This document shows, piece by piece, positions 10,377-24,500 of a stretch of 64,000 bases of DNA. The stretch covers positions 2,917,001 to 2,981,000 of the forward strand of contig CALNXK010000037.1 of assembly GCA_942486035.1 (NCBI GenBank), read 5' to 3'. How positions within the stretch are numbered: the stretch's first letter is position 1; the number at the start of each line of letters is the position of its first letter. The DNA comes from Porites lobata. Its lineage: Eukaryota > Cnidaria > Anthozoa > Scleractinia > Poritidae. A model generated the notes under the pieces. The model did not search any database. It saw only the letters and a list, made by a program, of their open reading frames with translations, and was not told the DNA's origin. The translations under genes and the position numbers were made by a program.

Positions 10377-10974
10377 CACTGGCGGACAAATGATCGGAAC
10401 TCAACAAACTCGGGTAAAGTTGTCCCCAGACTCTTTCAGTTACACAGCGATTTTTATCTTTCCACTATATATCATTTTTAAAAAGACTAGTTTTAATTCC
10501 AGTTAATTTATTCGTGACAATCATTGTCTAGCGAGCCAGTATTTATAAATACGCAAAATATTCCGCTATATACTATAACACTCCTTACATAAATAAATAG
10601 AATTTGCACTATCATTTATCAACGGCAAAATATCATTTGTTCCACTTGTTAATGTTATCTGTTCATTGCCTGAATATTCGAAATTGCAAAATCTATAACA
10701 CTATCATTGTAGTCTTAGTTTAAAATATAAAACCGTAAGTCACTCAATTAGAAAACCACGGGGGAATATTTTCGACGTCTATATATTGCGTGACAAATTT
10801 TGTGTGACATGAAATCCGACATTTATATGTCACGCTATTGTAAAACGCAGTTATTTTTCCAATAACGCATGAAAAATATACAAACTTTCCACAAAATGTG
10901 TGAATCTACATTACACTTTTCCAAACTTCTTATACCAAGATTGTTATAATATGCCATTTTATAATTTTGTAATT

Positions 10975-10994
10975 TTTATTTATATCATTTTATT
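10975..10994 (-). other. Candidate KIF16B polyadenylation signals
   Basis: Two AATAAA hexamers on the minus strand (10975-10980 and 10989-10994) lie about 230-250 bp past the KIF16B stop codon at 11226. They would give a short 3' UTR. Confidence 0.55.
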
Positions 10995-11225
10995 ATGGCC
11001 TTACAAGGCCAGGCGTTCCCCAAAAAAGTGTTAAACAGCTTCCTTCAGTTGACTGACACGGTAATTACGAATAACTTTTAAATATTATTACTTAATGCTA
11101 TGCCTTTAGGCTTTTCGTAGCTTGAATCGTACCGAAACCGATAGCCCGTGTTACACATCTTCTCTTCTTCCACTCGAAGCAAGCGAGAGATGTCAAAAGA
11201 AAGAAGTGCGTAGGCTATTTAAGAA

Positions 11226-14200
11226 TTATCCCGAATAGGCTTTAGTTTGCTCGAAGATGCCTTGCTTGAAAAACGGAGCAAAGTCACACAGATCCCTTTT
11301 GGTCAGCGTTCTGTTAGTCATGGCTGAAATCGGGCAATCTGGGATTTTGGAGCACAGTCCAATGAACGATTGAAGATACGCCTGAAAAATAACACAGAAA
11401 ATCCTTAGGTTGACTGACTTACAAGAGAGCAGAAAACTTGAACAAAACATGGTTTGAGCGTCTGCTTAGCTGGCGAATCGTGGGTAAGTGCTTTTTGACG
11501 GTGGAGCCGCCTTGCTTTGCGAGATTCGTTCCATTCTTCTCAATGAACAAAAATTACAAATCCCGCTGGTTACACAGGCTACAGTTTATGATATATTATG
11601 AGCTGTATTGAATTTGACATGGCAACAAGACGTTTAAAGCCAAGTAGTGCTATAACAGTGTAGCGTGATTGAGCTTGCGACACGGGCCTTCCACATTTAT
11701 GTAGAGGCAACCAACCGTTAGTGCTCTGTCAATATACCAGACAAACAACAAGGATACTACACTAGACTTAAGGTAAACGTACTAAAGACGTCCACAGAGT
11801 ATACGTCACATTACCTCAAGTTGCGCCCTTCTAGCTCTTACAAATTCTTCAGCTCTGTTGCCGAAAAACCGTCGGTTAGGAAAATCTAGAGCACCAATCT
11901 AAATCGTAAAGGAGTAAAAAGTGTAAGCTGAAACAGAGAGGTTGGAGTTACGTCCGGGGGAGGAGAGAAAACACTAACTACCGCTACCAAACTATAAATT
12001 CGCATAATACAAAGTTATAAACAACAGTATCTCTGCCAAAGTATTTTATATACTAGTAAAAATAGAGCCACAAATGCGTGCAGTGGCAGTCGTTAAAAGT
12101 TTCCCGGGCCCGTGAATACCGCCTTACTTTTCACACTAAGACGTTTACTAAAAGAAACGTGTAGATACTGAGAAGCTTCTCTTGTCAGCCCTGGGCCTAT
12201 TGTGGGCGACAAGAAGAACCCGCAATCCTAATCTCCAGGTTGTTATTACGCATGCGTCGCATGTATGTAGCCAGCATTCATTTGGACTTCCACTAAGAAT
12301 GAATGGAATGCTCAGAACGCAATTTCAAGTTGATCACGCGCGTTTGGACCTTCAATCTGAGCACGCGTGTTCTGACTTTCTCTCACGTGAAGCTTACGCA
12401 GAGCACAGTAGCACAGTGATAAAGCAAAACGTTTTGACCTTCGATCGTTGTCGCCCGCACTCCGTAACGTTTGGTTATTACTAGCACAACTTTGTAAGTG
12501 GTTTTAGAAGGACTTATAAATTGAAGGGGGGTGGGGTGGGGAGGGACTTATATCCGGACTAAACAACGTTTTAAAACAAGCTACATAGCGGTGCTGATCA
12601 AAATACTTTTTGATTTTGCTCCCTTTTTCAAGCTTCAACACGTCGTAAAAAATTGAATTCATTTCAATGTAAGCTAGAGGGGTTTTACACGTAACAAAGG
12701 CAATTTTAGATTACCACGTGTCAAAAGAAATTGGGGGAAGCAAAGAACACAATATCATGCCGTTTCCGATTTTAACTCCCTCAGTCAGACGATCAAAGAC
12801 TCAAGGAATGTAAATAGTTTTAAACGTAATGTTTTTAAGTTTTTGATATAGCTACTTACGTTTAATTTTTACTTATACTTATTTTTAATTTTTTATGCAT
12901 TTTTGTATTTTTTTAATCCCTTTGCAATTTTATAGCTTTGTTTTGTTTTTATAATATATATCTAGTTTTGAGGTCCTTTTTGAAAACCATATCTTTTATG
13001 AAAAAGTTTCCTCAATAAAGATGATTATTTATTTATTATTTATATCCGGGATGGCTTATAGCTGAATGTATTATTAGTTTACAGGTAGATGGGCCTATAT
13101 TTTTTTAGGGGGGGGGAGGGGCTTATAAGTTGGAAGGTGTACAGTTTACGGTATCTGTGTAGCATAAAGCGAGTACCCCTCACCCCTTATTTATACTTGT
13201 TTATGGTACCATGGACTGTGCGTTTGGGAAGAGAAAAAAAAACATCAGTATCAGTACCTCGAAATAACTTTTCTGCATCGTCTTGTGCAGCTCTCGAAAT
13301 TTCCGATATCTGCGGTAAACTGACCATGTATCAGCACCCACTGTGCTCTGAAATCCAAAAAAAATTAGTGCTCAGCCATGAAACAGCTAAATCACGATAA
13401 TAACTTCACACAACCTTTTCTTTACAACCATTCATACGGGTCCGCCTGGCCAATAAATGAAAGCAGAGGAACGAAAAATAAAACTGAACAAAACAAAACA
13501 AAACAAAACAAAACAAGCTTAATGGATAGAAGAGTTACGAACGCGGAAAAACAATAAAACATTTTCATCAGATATTCTTACTTTCACTTTCTTAGGAACT
13601 TAACATTTCAATCGTTTACAGGGAAATAACAAAGTCTTTTAGCATTACTGATAGATTATCGTTACAAGAGGGTACTTAATCATTTCAATCACTTACACTT
13701 AACTATAAGGGAAATGACGAAGGGATTGGCTGATAGCACTCAATACGGAGAGATTATCGGTACAAGAGGGCAACAACAACAACAAAGAACAAAAACAATG
13801 CGAAAAAATGCTTTACCTTCACTTCAAAGACGTGATAGGAATCTCGCCCCAGGCCCCGTAGGATGTATCGCGGGATACACACGTGGATTTGGTTCCGTTT
13901 GCTGGAGCTCACAGAAGCCAGAAAGCGATTAACTGGTGTGGGGGGAGGGGTGATAACAGGCGGAGTCACTGAATCGGTCAGGCTTAAATTGCTTCCATAA
14001 AACTCGCTCTGTAAGATATAAAGATACAGAGGTCAAAATTCACCGATTGCTGCCGCGCCAGCGCGCCTGAGGCGAGCGAGCAAGGCAGCAGACCTAATCT
14101 GTACAGGGACCAACATTTTCTATTTCTACCCATGATGCATCTGGATTTTAAGCCACAATGCACCGGATTTTTACCGCAATTCCTTGCACACCCATTGCTT

Positions 14201-15508
14201 TGATATAACGACCTCCGCTGGCTTGTTGTTGCATGAAGTTCGTTGAGGTTAGTTGAAATCCTCGTTTTTAATGTGTCTGTGGCATATATTAACACTAGGG
14301 CAGCACTCCCTTACTTATTAGGTACGCTAGTTTTATAAAATAGCTGTATTGCTGGTTTGCACGTGACGTCACGGCGGCCATGTTGGTGGTCAAGAACAAA
14401 AGCACTTCTCTCCTCTGGGAACTAAACTCTATTTTCATGTAAATTCTTCGAGGAAATATTCTTTTGTTTTGACCCCCAACATGGCCGCCTTGTCACGTGG
14501 TTGCAAACCAAGAATAACAGACAGAAAGGAAAATCGACCGCGTTAAATTCACGTCCGTCACAAAACCTTGCATTATATTGTTCACGTTTTGGAACAAATA
14601 CGAGTAGTTTAAAAGAGCACGAATTGTTTTATTTCCTAGAGTAGCATTCCTTGCTATTGTAATCACGGATTCCCACTGTTTTAACAAATTGACGTCAGCT
14701 TATCAGAAGTGAATTCTAATGTCCAAGGAAAATAATCAGAAATAAGATACTTATGTCAATGTTTTGCTTTAAACTTTTGGCGAGTTTCCATTTGAACAAC
14801 TATGACTTTTTCGAGTTGCATTGTGGAAGGCTACATGTTCTTTGGCATGGAACAATGGTTCGTAGCGACTAATTGACGTCACAAAATTCAAAACGGTGGC
14901 GCGCATTTTCGTATCATTTGGTTTTCTAAAATATTCTTTTCGCACTTTGGAAAAAAAATTCTGATTTTGTTCTTGTTGTTCGAAAGAAGTTTTAAGATCA
15001 AACAGTTGTAAGAGTAAAGGTTCTCTTTCATTACCTCATCATCTCGACACATGTAATTCATGACTTCTCCATCAGCGAGTTCGTCCTCTTCGTGACCGTT
15101 TGGAACCTGAATAAAACAAAACGACGAAAAAAATAAGCAAGTCGCATGTCGCAAACTTGACTTTCTAAACTACTAGAACTGACACATCCACAATAAGGGA
15201 CTGTTAAGTAACTAATATTTGAACGGTTAATCGCCAGGATATTAGAGTAAATCCACAACTCAAAGATATAAATCACCTTTAATGTGCAGCAACAGCATAA
15301 AAACAACAACAACAAAACGACAAAAACAACAACAAGACAACAGTAAAAGTAAAAGCCTTCGTCCAAATAACATCACAGTAGACATTCTCCTATGCATGGC
15401 TTAACACTACGAGTAAGAGAATTTACTAGGAAATAACGACAGCAAAACATTTTTCTTACCACAAAAGTATTGTAAGCGGACAACTTTTCTTGAAGCAACA
15501 CCACCTCC
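11226..15508 (-). CDS. KIF16B: KIF16B exons 26-31: acidic linker and PX domain
   Basis: Exons: 15460-15508, 15035-15106, 13817-14008, 13258-13347, 11815-11898, 11226-11381. After an acidic linker (GHEEDELADGEVMNY) and a Ser/Pro-rich segment, PX begins with NQIHVCIPRYI. The RRYRKF motif (1480-1485) contains the Arg that binds the 3-phosphate of PI3P in the family. LDFPNRRFFGN and RARRAQLE (to 1526) follow; the usual second Pro of the PPxK loop is absent. The C-terminus CDFAPFFKQGIF matches the vertebrate CEFSPFFKKGVF. The domain should bring the motor to early endosomes. Confidence 0.96.
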
Positions 15509-18500
15509 CTAAGATGAATAAAAAGGGTCGAAAATTTAGAGAAGAAAGTAGAAGGAAGGCTAACAGACTAGCATTCGCGATTTCAAAAAAGAAAATCGAA
15601 ATTAAAGGCCCGCCAGAACAATTGACCTCATACTAAAATGGCGAAGCCGGACAAATTTTAAGTCGACGACGCTTTTTCATTGCCTTCATATGATCTCCAC
15701 CTGGGATTCCCAAGGTTTGAACTTGACTGACTTGATCCGATACGACGCTATAAGACAAGGGCCCAGATGTTCGAAAGCAGGTTAAATCCTAACCTCGGGT
15801 TAAATTGGTTTAACCTGAGGATAAATTTTAATCACAGGTTTGTTGTGTTTTAGTGTTCAAACCTCGAGTTAAATTTAACCCTGCTAGCTAGGTAGGTTAA
15901 ATAACTAACCTCAGGTTAAAAGATAATAGAAGTATGTCTAAACCAAAATACCTGACTTGTTGTTTTCTGACTTAAAACAACAGAGAAGATATGGACACAG
16001 TTCAGACGAGTGATAGACATTTTAGGGTTAGGGTAGCCCGTCTTTCGAACAACCGGCCCAAGGTGAGATAATGTAGTGCGCGCATTGCAAGGGATATAAC
16101 GCTAACGTGGTTTAATAAAAGAAACGCATGATTGTAATGTAAGGTAGCAAACTTAGAAAAGTAATACATTTCAACAAACTCTACTGACCTTTCTGTTTCA
16201 TCCAGCCGATCTCGCAATTCGTCGATTTCATGCTGCGCTTTCTCTTTCAATTCTTCAATCTCATTTTCCTTTTCCCGTATAATTCCTTCAATCTCGTCCA
16301 GTTTTTCTCTTTCCAAAACCTCTCGTTCCTTATCAAGCTCTATCTTTTCCCTGTGAATTGTCGCCTCCAGTTCTTCTTTTTGTCGTTCCAGGTCACGTTT
16401 CTCCACATCGAGTTTGGTCAAGATGTCTTGTTTTTCGAGTCTCATCTCTTCAACCTCGCGATTCTTATGTTCTTCAAGCTCTTTTAACTTCACTTCCATT
16501 TCCGCTTTGATCCTGTCAAGAGATAAGAGGCTAAAGTAAATGTTAAGGTGCACACGAGCCAAAGGCCCAAACGGCCGGAGCTTTTCCCGGTTTCCTTAGC
16601 ATGAAACATGCCTGGGAGTATTGCTACTCCCCCCTGGACGGGATGCTAGTCCATCGCAGGGTTACCCCCAGCAGTATGTCGCCGGTACCCATTTATACAC
16701 CTAAGTGAAGAGAGACAAAGTGGAGTAAAGTTCCTTTTCCGAGGAAACAACGCGACGGGCGAGGCTTGAACCCCGTACTTACAGATCCGGAGTTCGAGGT
16801 GTTAACCGCTCGGTTACACACAGTGACAAAACAGTACCTTCTTTATCAGTAATTTCATCACTGAGACCCTGGGTATTGGTCCATCCGGGGATTTACTCTA
16901 CTAGCTGACCTAGCTCCCCCGCAAGCCCCTCTACGGTAAAAGTTACTACTCACCTTTGTTTTTCGTGAGCTAATAACAAGCTCACAGTCGTCGGTGATCC
17001 GATCTCCCTTTCGGTTAGACTTCGTGAAAGAGTCGCTTCTTCTTCTATGTCTCTCAGACTCTCTTCCATAGCTTCTCTAGTCGTCCTCTCCTCTTCTCTG
17101 TCACGAACAAACCGATGTTGTAACTCAAAAAGGTCAGCCTCGGCTTTCTCTTGCGCCTTTTCCGTGTCTTCGAGCATGAAATTTAGATTTTTCCTCAAAG
17201 TCAACAGCTTTTCAGTTTCCGCGGATAGCTTTTCTTGTTGTGCTGTTAATTTTATCTTGCCTTCCACGTCGATTTCTTTTAAGGAAAGTTTATGTTCTCT
17301 TAACTGATACATGTCATCCTGTTTTCCTTGAGACACGAGCTCTCCTTCTAAAACTTTAGACAACCGTAGCAGTCCGTCCTCAACCTTTGTGGAAAATCTG
17401 TTCTGTCTTTGTTCAAGATCTGTCAAGTTCCTCTTTGATTCGATCAGAAGCATTTTAGCTAGATTATATTGCTCTTGGGCATCTTTAAACTCCTGTTCCT
17501 CGGTTTCCAGTTTTTGTCGCTTAAAATCTTCAAGCCCGTCAAGATTTAACCTTTCTAATTCAATTGCCTCTCTTTGTTTATGTTTTCTCTCCTTTAAAAG
17601 TTTCATATCTTCCTCCATTTCTCTCTCAAAATTCTCTGCTGTTGTCTGTTCTTCCTCCTCTAGAGACCCAAGTCTAGTTTTCTCTAAGTTAACTTTTTCT
17701 GTCATTTTCTCGATTTCTTTTTCAAGCTGTAGTTTTTGCTCTCCCGCACAACCTCCAAGTCTTTGCGTAAGCTCATTCAATTCTTTTACTCTCGTCTGCA
17801 AAAAGTCTTTTGATTTCTGGATTTCTTCCCTCTGCTTGTTTGCCTTTTCCTGGTAATCTGACTTCTTCCGGGCAATCTCATTCTCCGCTGTTTCGATTCT
17901 TAAGCCCAACTGTTCTTCCATCTCTCTTAGCTTTTGCTTTGCTTCTTCAACTTTTACGTGTTCCTCTTTTGTCCTAATCTCAAGCGTGTTTTGCTTTTCT
18001 GCTAAATTGTCAGCGGCAATGTCCATAAGAGCTTCGCAGCCATGGATCCGATCTTCAAGATAAGCTCTTTCTTCCTTTAAAACTTGTTTTTCTTCTAAAA
18101 ATTCGAGTTCCAGCAATTCGCGTCGTTTACTGATATCATTATTCGCGATATTTAAAGCCGCTTCTCTTTCGGCTTTCAATTCCTCTAGTTGGCGTTCTTT
18201 AACTCGAATTCCTTCCAAAACTAGAGATTTCTCGAGTTCAAATTCTTCAATTTCCAACATGGCCTCCCGCCGAGATTCTTCAAGAGCGTTGAAATTCTTT
18301 TCATACTCACGTTGTTTTTCCTTCAATTCATCTCGTTGAACTTTCACTTTTTCGGATTCTGTTTTCCATTTCTCTTTCAATTCCTCGCGTTCTTTCATAG
18401 CCTGCAACTTCGTTTTATCTCGCTCTTCTTCCAAATCCATAATGTTTTTCATGTTTTCATTCAAACGCAATAATTCTTCCTCTTTCTGTTTTCGAATTTC

Positions 18501-21500
18501 TTTCTTCAAATCCGACAACTCTTGGTCCGCTTTTCGATTCATTTTCTCGATATCATCTCGAAGTTTATCAACTTGTTCTCTCTGGGATTTTAATTCTTTT
18601 TCACGAGTTTCAATTTCTTTAGTAAGTTCAGCTTCAGTTGCAGTTCTTTCGAGTTCGGCTTGTTTGTGTTTGTCGTTTAATTCTTCCACTTTTTTCCTTT
18701 CAAAGAAAAAAGAATCTTGTCAGCTGTACGCCGCTATAAAGAACTTTAAATACCAGGGGACCGGGAAAAATATCTTTGTTATATCAAGGGTCAATTTAAT
18801 AAAACTTTCACAAGTGTAGTTAGTGTTTTCAGACTCTAAAACAATTGCTTGACTTGTAAATTACACTTACCGTGCAAGTGTTATTAAAGGGAACCTCCAC
18901 TCTTACTACAGAATAAGTTTAAATCGAATAAAATTATGTTGATAAACAAATTTGTTCGAAATTTGTCTTAAAAAAAGTCTTAATATCAGGAAAAGTGAAT
19001 TTTAAAATCGCTTATTTTCACTTTCAAATTTTTTCGGGCGCCGCCATCTTGAAAAATTGTGACGTGTTACGGTTGCTCTATTGTTCTGACACAAAGAGCT
19101 TTTGTTTAATAACAATAGGGCAACCATTACACGTCACAATTATTCAAGATGGCGACGCCCGCAAAATTTGAAAACAAAAATAGGCGAATCTAAAAGTTAT
19201 TTCTTTCGGATACAAACGCTTTCTTTAAAAATATTTTAGATTGACTTGACTGTAACAGTTATTTCCTGTGATTTAAAGTTATCTTTTTGTTGAAGTGGAG
19301 GTTCCCTATAAATTGACTCCAGATTGTTCGTTATAAAGTTAGCCTGAATTTCAGCCGTCTGCTCGAGTCGCAAAGTCCCGTGAGAGTCGTCAATCGAGCC
19401 GTTAGTAGGGAGCTTAGGTAGCAACGACGACAACAGCAGAGGCAGCGACAACGTCACTTTAAAAGTGAATTCGCGCTGTTTCAAATTTCATCACTCTTAA
19501 GCCTAGGCCAAACGTTGAACTTTTCATGAGACGAACCAAACTGTAATTTGGGCTGACCGGCTAGATTAAGTTAAGATCGTCTGCTGGGTCAGATCCGTCG
19601 AACTTAGTATAGAACGCGTCGAACCGATCAACTGAATCAGACCAAACAGCAATTTTAATAAATTTTCTCCCGAATGAGGCTAAATAATACATTATCATAA
19701 AAAAACATTTAATTTATTAGTTTAGTTCGTCGCATCTGAAGGTAGACGTTTGTCCCAGAGACGATCTTCAGACGTTCGATTTGTCAAAAGTAGACGAACA
19801 GAACGTGTTCGACGATCCACACTCATTCAGATGAACTGAGCCAGACGTCGAACTTTCCATGAACTTAACTCACTAAGTTTGGTTTGTCTCAGGAAAAGTT
19901 CGACGTTTCGCCGAGGCTTTTCATCTTCCCGTTGCCAGTTTCGTAAGGTCGAGTAACGTTACTAGCCGAAAACGGGGTAGATATTTTATTAAGACCAAAT
20001 GTTCAGTTTTTCAATCCCCTATTGGTAGAGCATTGTGGCTGTGGTTTTTGTTCGATTTTATCTTTGGCTCATTTTTTTTTCTCTTTTTCCTTGTGATGAT
20101 GAATGCGTACATCACCAAGGATAAAACGTATTCAAAAAAGCTCTTAGACCGAGGTATGAAAGATAAATATTGGGGTTTGAAATTTTACTTTCTTGTAATA
20201 AAAACACTGGGCATCAACAAACCTTGCTTCTTCGACACTCTGTACTTCCATAGCATGCAGCCTTCTCTGGCGTTCAAGTTCAGCTCTGAAAATACAAATA
20301 GCACAGTCCAATGGTTAAGGTATTCAAGACCAAACTTAAAATTTCAATTGCTTAAATTGCCGGTTACATTCACAAATATTATCAAAGGTGCTACTAACAG
20401 CCTCTTCACATTTTCCAATTTTGTCTTGTGCTCCCAAGAAAAATTTCAGCTGGGTTACCATCGGCAAATGCAATTGTGCAAGAAAATAGATTTTTTGGCG
20501 GTAGTTCCGGTAGTTCCTAATTCAAATTTCAAGAGAAGTTATGTAACAAGCCTCATATTTTGAGGCCATAGATTCGAATTCTGCCAGGGACTTTTTCTAC
20601 ACCCCGTGACATGATGATGATAACTGTGTCTTGTCTTTTTTCTCGACATTTATCTACTGTAAAAAAAAACTCTATACTACTTTAACAACGGAAAAGACAT
20701 AACGCGCAATATTACAGAGGAAAAGTGGACTACAGTTCACCCAGGTTGATTTCACGACAGGTGATACTAAAATCAAAAATAATAATCATTCTGTTGAAAC
20801 TTTGTTTACACTCAGTTGATGCTTTCAAATTTCTGTTGATTTTTTTTCTCCCCTTTTCACGGTAATATTGAAATCCGTTGAAGGAGTTGTTTTAGTGCTC
20901 TATTAGAAAGTTAAATCATGATGTTTTCATATAAGAAAACTCCTGAAGTATTAGGACAGAGAACTTTGTCTTCAGATCAAGGCTTTCGTTAATGTATTGA
21001 AACTAGAAATATTTACAATGATTCATTGTGTTTATCAACTTTCCCTACTAAAATTCATTTTAAATTCTTCCTCTTGGCTTTACGGGAAAATTTCTTGTAT
21101 GAGTAATGATAGATAAAAATAAGTGATTATACAACAAAGGAATAAAAAAAAACCCGATCTAAGGAACATGATGATCTACCATGAAAGATTCAAATTAAGA
21201 CACGTTAACAATCTTTTACACGACGAACTTCATTTTCTTTTGCGTTTACTCTGAGATATCCTCGGCTGCAGCGCAACATCACAATTTCTTACCTTGTTTC
21301 ATTGAGTCGTTTGGATTCTTCTTGTATCTGTGATGCAAAATCCGCTCTGAAAGAGAAACAAACACACAAAAAAACACTCTTAAACATTGGCCGACAGAAT
21401 CCTCCTCAGACTTCACGGTGCGAATTGAAACTCACCATTATCAAGCCCAAACCACTGAAAATTAATTACCCTGGCCAAACAAAACGTATATTCAAAAGCT

Positions 21501-24500
21501 GAAAAATATCCACAAACAAATCTCCATACATTTCCCTGAATAATTGGTTGAGAGAATTTGCTAGCAGCAATGATTTTCAAAAATCTCATATTTATTTCTA
21601 TTGATTATGTACCGAAATTTTTTGGGCAAAATTGATGCTGGACACTTTTGGTACTAAAAGGTTAAATGCTCCGATGAAACCACAAGAATGCCTGCGCGCT
21701 AACAAATCGACAGTAGTGAAGTAGGTGGCACCAGTTTCCTTGAAAACTGAAAGATAACAGATCTAAACCGACAGCGGAAAACAGAAATTAATTCGACACA
21801 GTCAAACACAGTACTAAACGATCGAAAGACTTACTTTGCCTCCTCGATTCTCAAAGCCTCAAGTTGTTTCTGCTTCTCTAATTCATTTCTAAAAAAACAA
21901 AAACGAGTTAGTACTCGTCCTGATACCCCTATTTGCTATGGTACCGTCTTGCCGTCTAGATTGACGTAACATCGAATAAGAGGTCTGAATTCTCCACAGG
22001 TTGTGCATCAGATTTACGTGGTGACTTAACCATTTCAAACCTATACTACAGACCAAAGGAAAACAAATTCACAAAAAATCCATTCAAGTTTCTTTCTGTC
22101 AAATCTTAATAGTACAGTGCAAACGTTCTACAAAAGAGGTTTCATTTGAATGGTAACATCATAGGATTCCATCCACAGACTCAAAAGTTAGAACTACATC
22201 CTAAATAAATAGTACCATGTGATAGTACCTCTCAAGAGGTTTCATTTGAATGGCAACATCATGGGATTTCTTCTACAGATTTAAACGTTAGAAGTTGTTT
22301 ACCATTTACAAGGGCAAACCGGTCGGTTCATGGTTTAGGCAAATGACAAGCGGGTGAGCAAAATTCAAGACTGGTAAATTTCGTCCCGAAATCGCGTTTA
22401 CCATGTGCACTAATCAGTTACAATTACCGAAAAACTGCCGCAAAAGGCTGAAACTGGTACTGATCAAAGATGGCTTTGAAGAAATCGAACACGAATTTCC
22501 GTTTGGGACATTCCGACCGGAAAAACAGGACTACCTTTTCAGACGTTTCGTTACTCCCGGAAATTTTCCACCGAAACGATCCAAAAAGTCGTGCTTTATT
22601 TACTTTCCAACCGGATTTTCCAGAAAAGTTTTGAAAATGGTGAACAACCAAATGACAAACTATTTCGTCATTGCATGGACTAGGACGGAAAGGGTTAAAT
22701 CAGTGGTGTAAAGGTGTCCCACCATGATGACTGAAAATGAACCCTTCTAGTAATAAGCCCCAACAAAAATGTGCCACTACTGATGGCCCTTCTATAACAC
22801 GTATTGATGTAAGGAAATTTGTGACTGATTACAGTTAGGAGCGACAGTTAATCTACCAAACAGAATACCATACCTTGCTTCCTCAAGTTGCCGGCTTAAC
22901 GACTCTTCACTGTGGAGCAAAAGCGAACAAAGTGTTTATGAGAATAAGTATAGTGATAAGAATCTAATGATAAGTTCTTATCTAGTGGTTCTACAAGACA
23001 ATCTTTTCACTACAATTCACCTTTTGAGTGCGCCTTGAACTTTCAATAAAAAATCCCTGTCCCTTATTCTGACTAGCAATACATGTACTGTTACAAACGC
23101 AGCAGACATGAAAACACTTCTGTCGTTGTAAGTGCGGAATGACTGCAAAATGTAAATTACTATGGCGAATCATAACGGCCACGAAAACGCACGCTCTGAT
23201 TGGTCAATTACCCATTTGCTATTTCCTAAGTGGGTATACAATGGAAAAGCTAGCGCGCGCTTAAATTACGACTGCGCGCGCAAATCCGCCCAGTTTGACC
23301 TATGGCGGCAAATTGTACACCGGAAGTCGCGTTCAGTCCTTTCCGTGCGCTTTTCCGTCGTCAACTGACGTTCCCGTTTTGTTGCTAGATCACTCTAAAA
23401 CGTGTCAGTTGAAACGTGACTATACTTCGTGTCTCACGACGAAGCTTCCCAAGGTTTACGCTGATATCAAAGGAAACTGATACAAACGTCACTCAGGATA
23501 ACAATTTAGAGGTTTTTAATACAATCCACGTTGAGAAGCAAAACGACTGATTTAATGAAATGAAATTTTCCAAGCACGACTTTGTACCCGCCATAGCGTA
23601 CGTCCCAAAAAAAAAATCAAAATTCGACGAATGACAAACGCTGCAGCTGTACACTAAAGCTATGGAAGCACTTGTGAAGTTTCCTAAGCACTTAAAAGCT
23701 TAGTAACCACCTGCGTACGTGTTAAAGACGCGTTCCCCTTTCTCGTGCACGTTAATTTCCACTTTTCCACCTTTTGAACAACTAGCTTCTGAATGGTCGA
23801 GGAAACGGCGCAAAACTTTTATGTCAATCAAACCTCATACCGATACAAAACCAAAGCAAACAATCTCGCACTAACATTGCAACTCGCAACTGAAATCTGT
23901 TCTACAATGAATTGGTAATAAGTAGTCACTCCCAACTCTCAGTAAGTGTCAATCACGGTCAATCAAGTCAAGGTCCAAAAAAACTTAAGACCACACAAAT
24001 TCTACAAAAGATATGAATTATCTCAAGAAATAGGCGGATGGTTCTCGATGTTGCGAAAACTATTGTTGGTTCAACTTTATGTCGAGGTGTGGATATTATC
24101 AGTGTCTCTTCATTCCTTTCTATTATGTCATCTGGTGATTGTTCCCGCCCCCAAAACCAAGATACTACGGCACTACACGTTTCTGGGAAACTGCCCACCT
24201 ACCCCTCCCTTAAGCCACCATTAACACCTACTTCTCACTCAGGGCAAAATGTTGGCTTAGGGGAGGGGTAGGTGGGCAGCTTCCAAGAAACGTAAAAAAT
24301 GATTTGATACTACAAAGGTGCAGTGCAGTGTGTTAGTAGGTACACTTTAAGTGTCAGAGAATTATTTTTGGTGTTAACTAACAGTTTTGACCACAATCCA
24401 GAATGTAGAAATCTGCAACAACAAAATCGGCACAGAATGACTACTGGTTTACTTACTTAGTTAATAGTCAGTATTTACTTGATTCTAAATTTGTTAGACA

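Noticed and set aside
16022..16036. TTAGGGTTAGGG, telomere-like
   Set aside because: Only two units inside a MITE end; not a telomeric tract.
16562..16822. Possible functional tRNA gene
   Set aside because: The B box is good but the A box and cloverleaf are poor, and a SINE body follows; it is a tRNA-derived retroposon.
17047..18819. Plus-strand ORFs of 86, 155 and 125 residues, Ser/Phe/Leu-rich
   Set aside because: They are antisense shadows of the long KIF16B stalk exon; codon bias of Glu/Lys-rich coiled coil keeps the opposite strand open.
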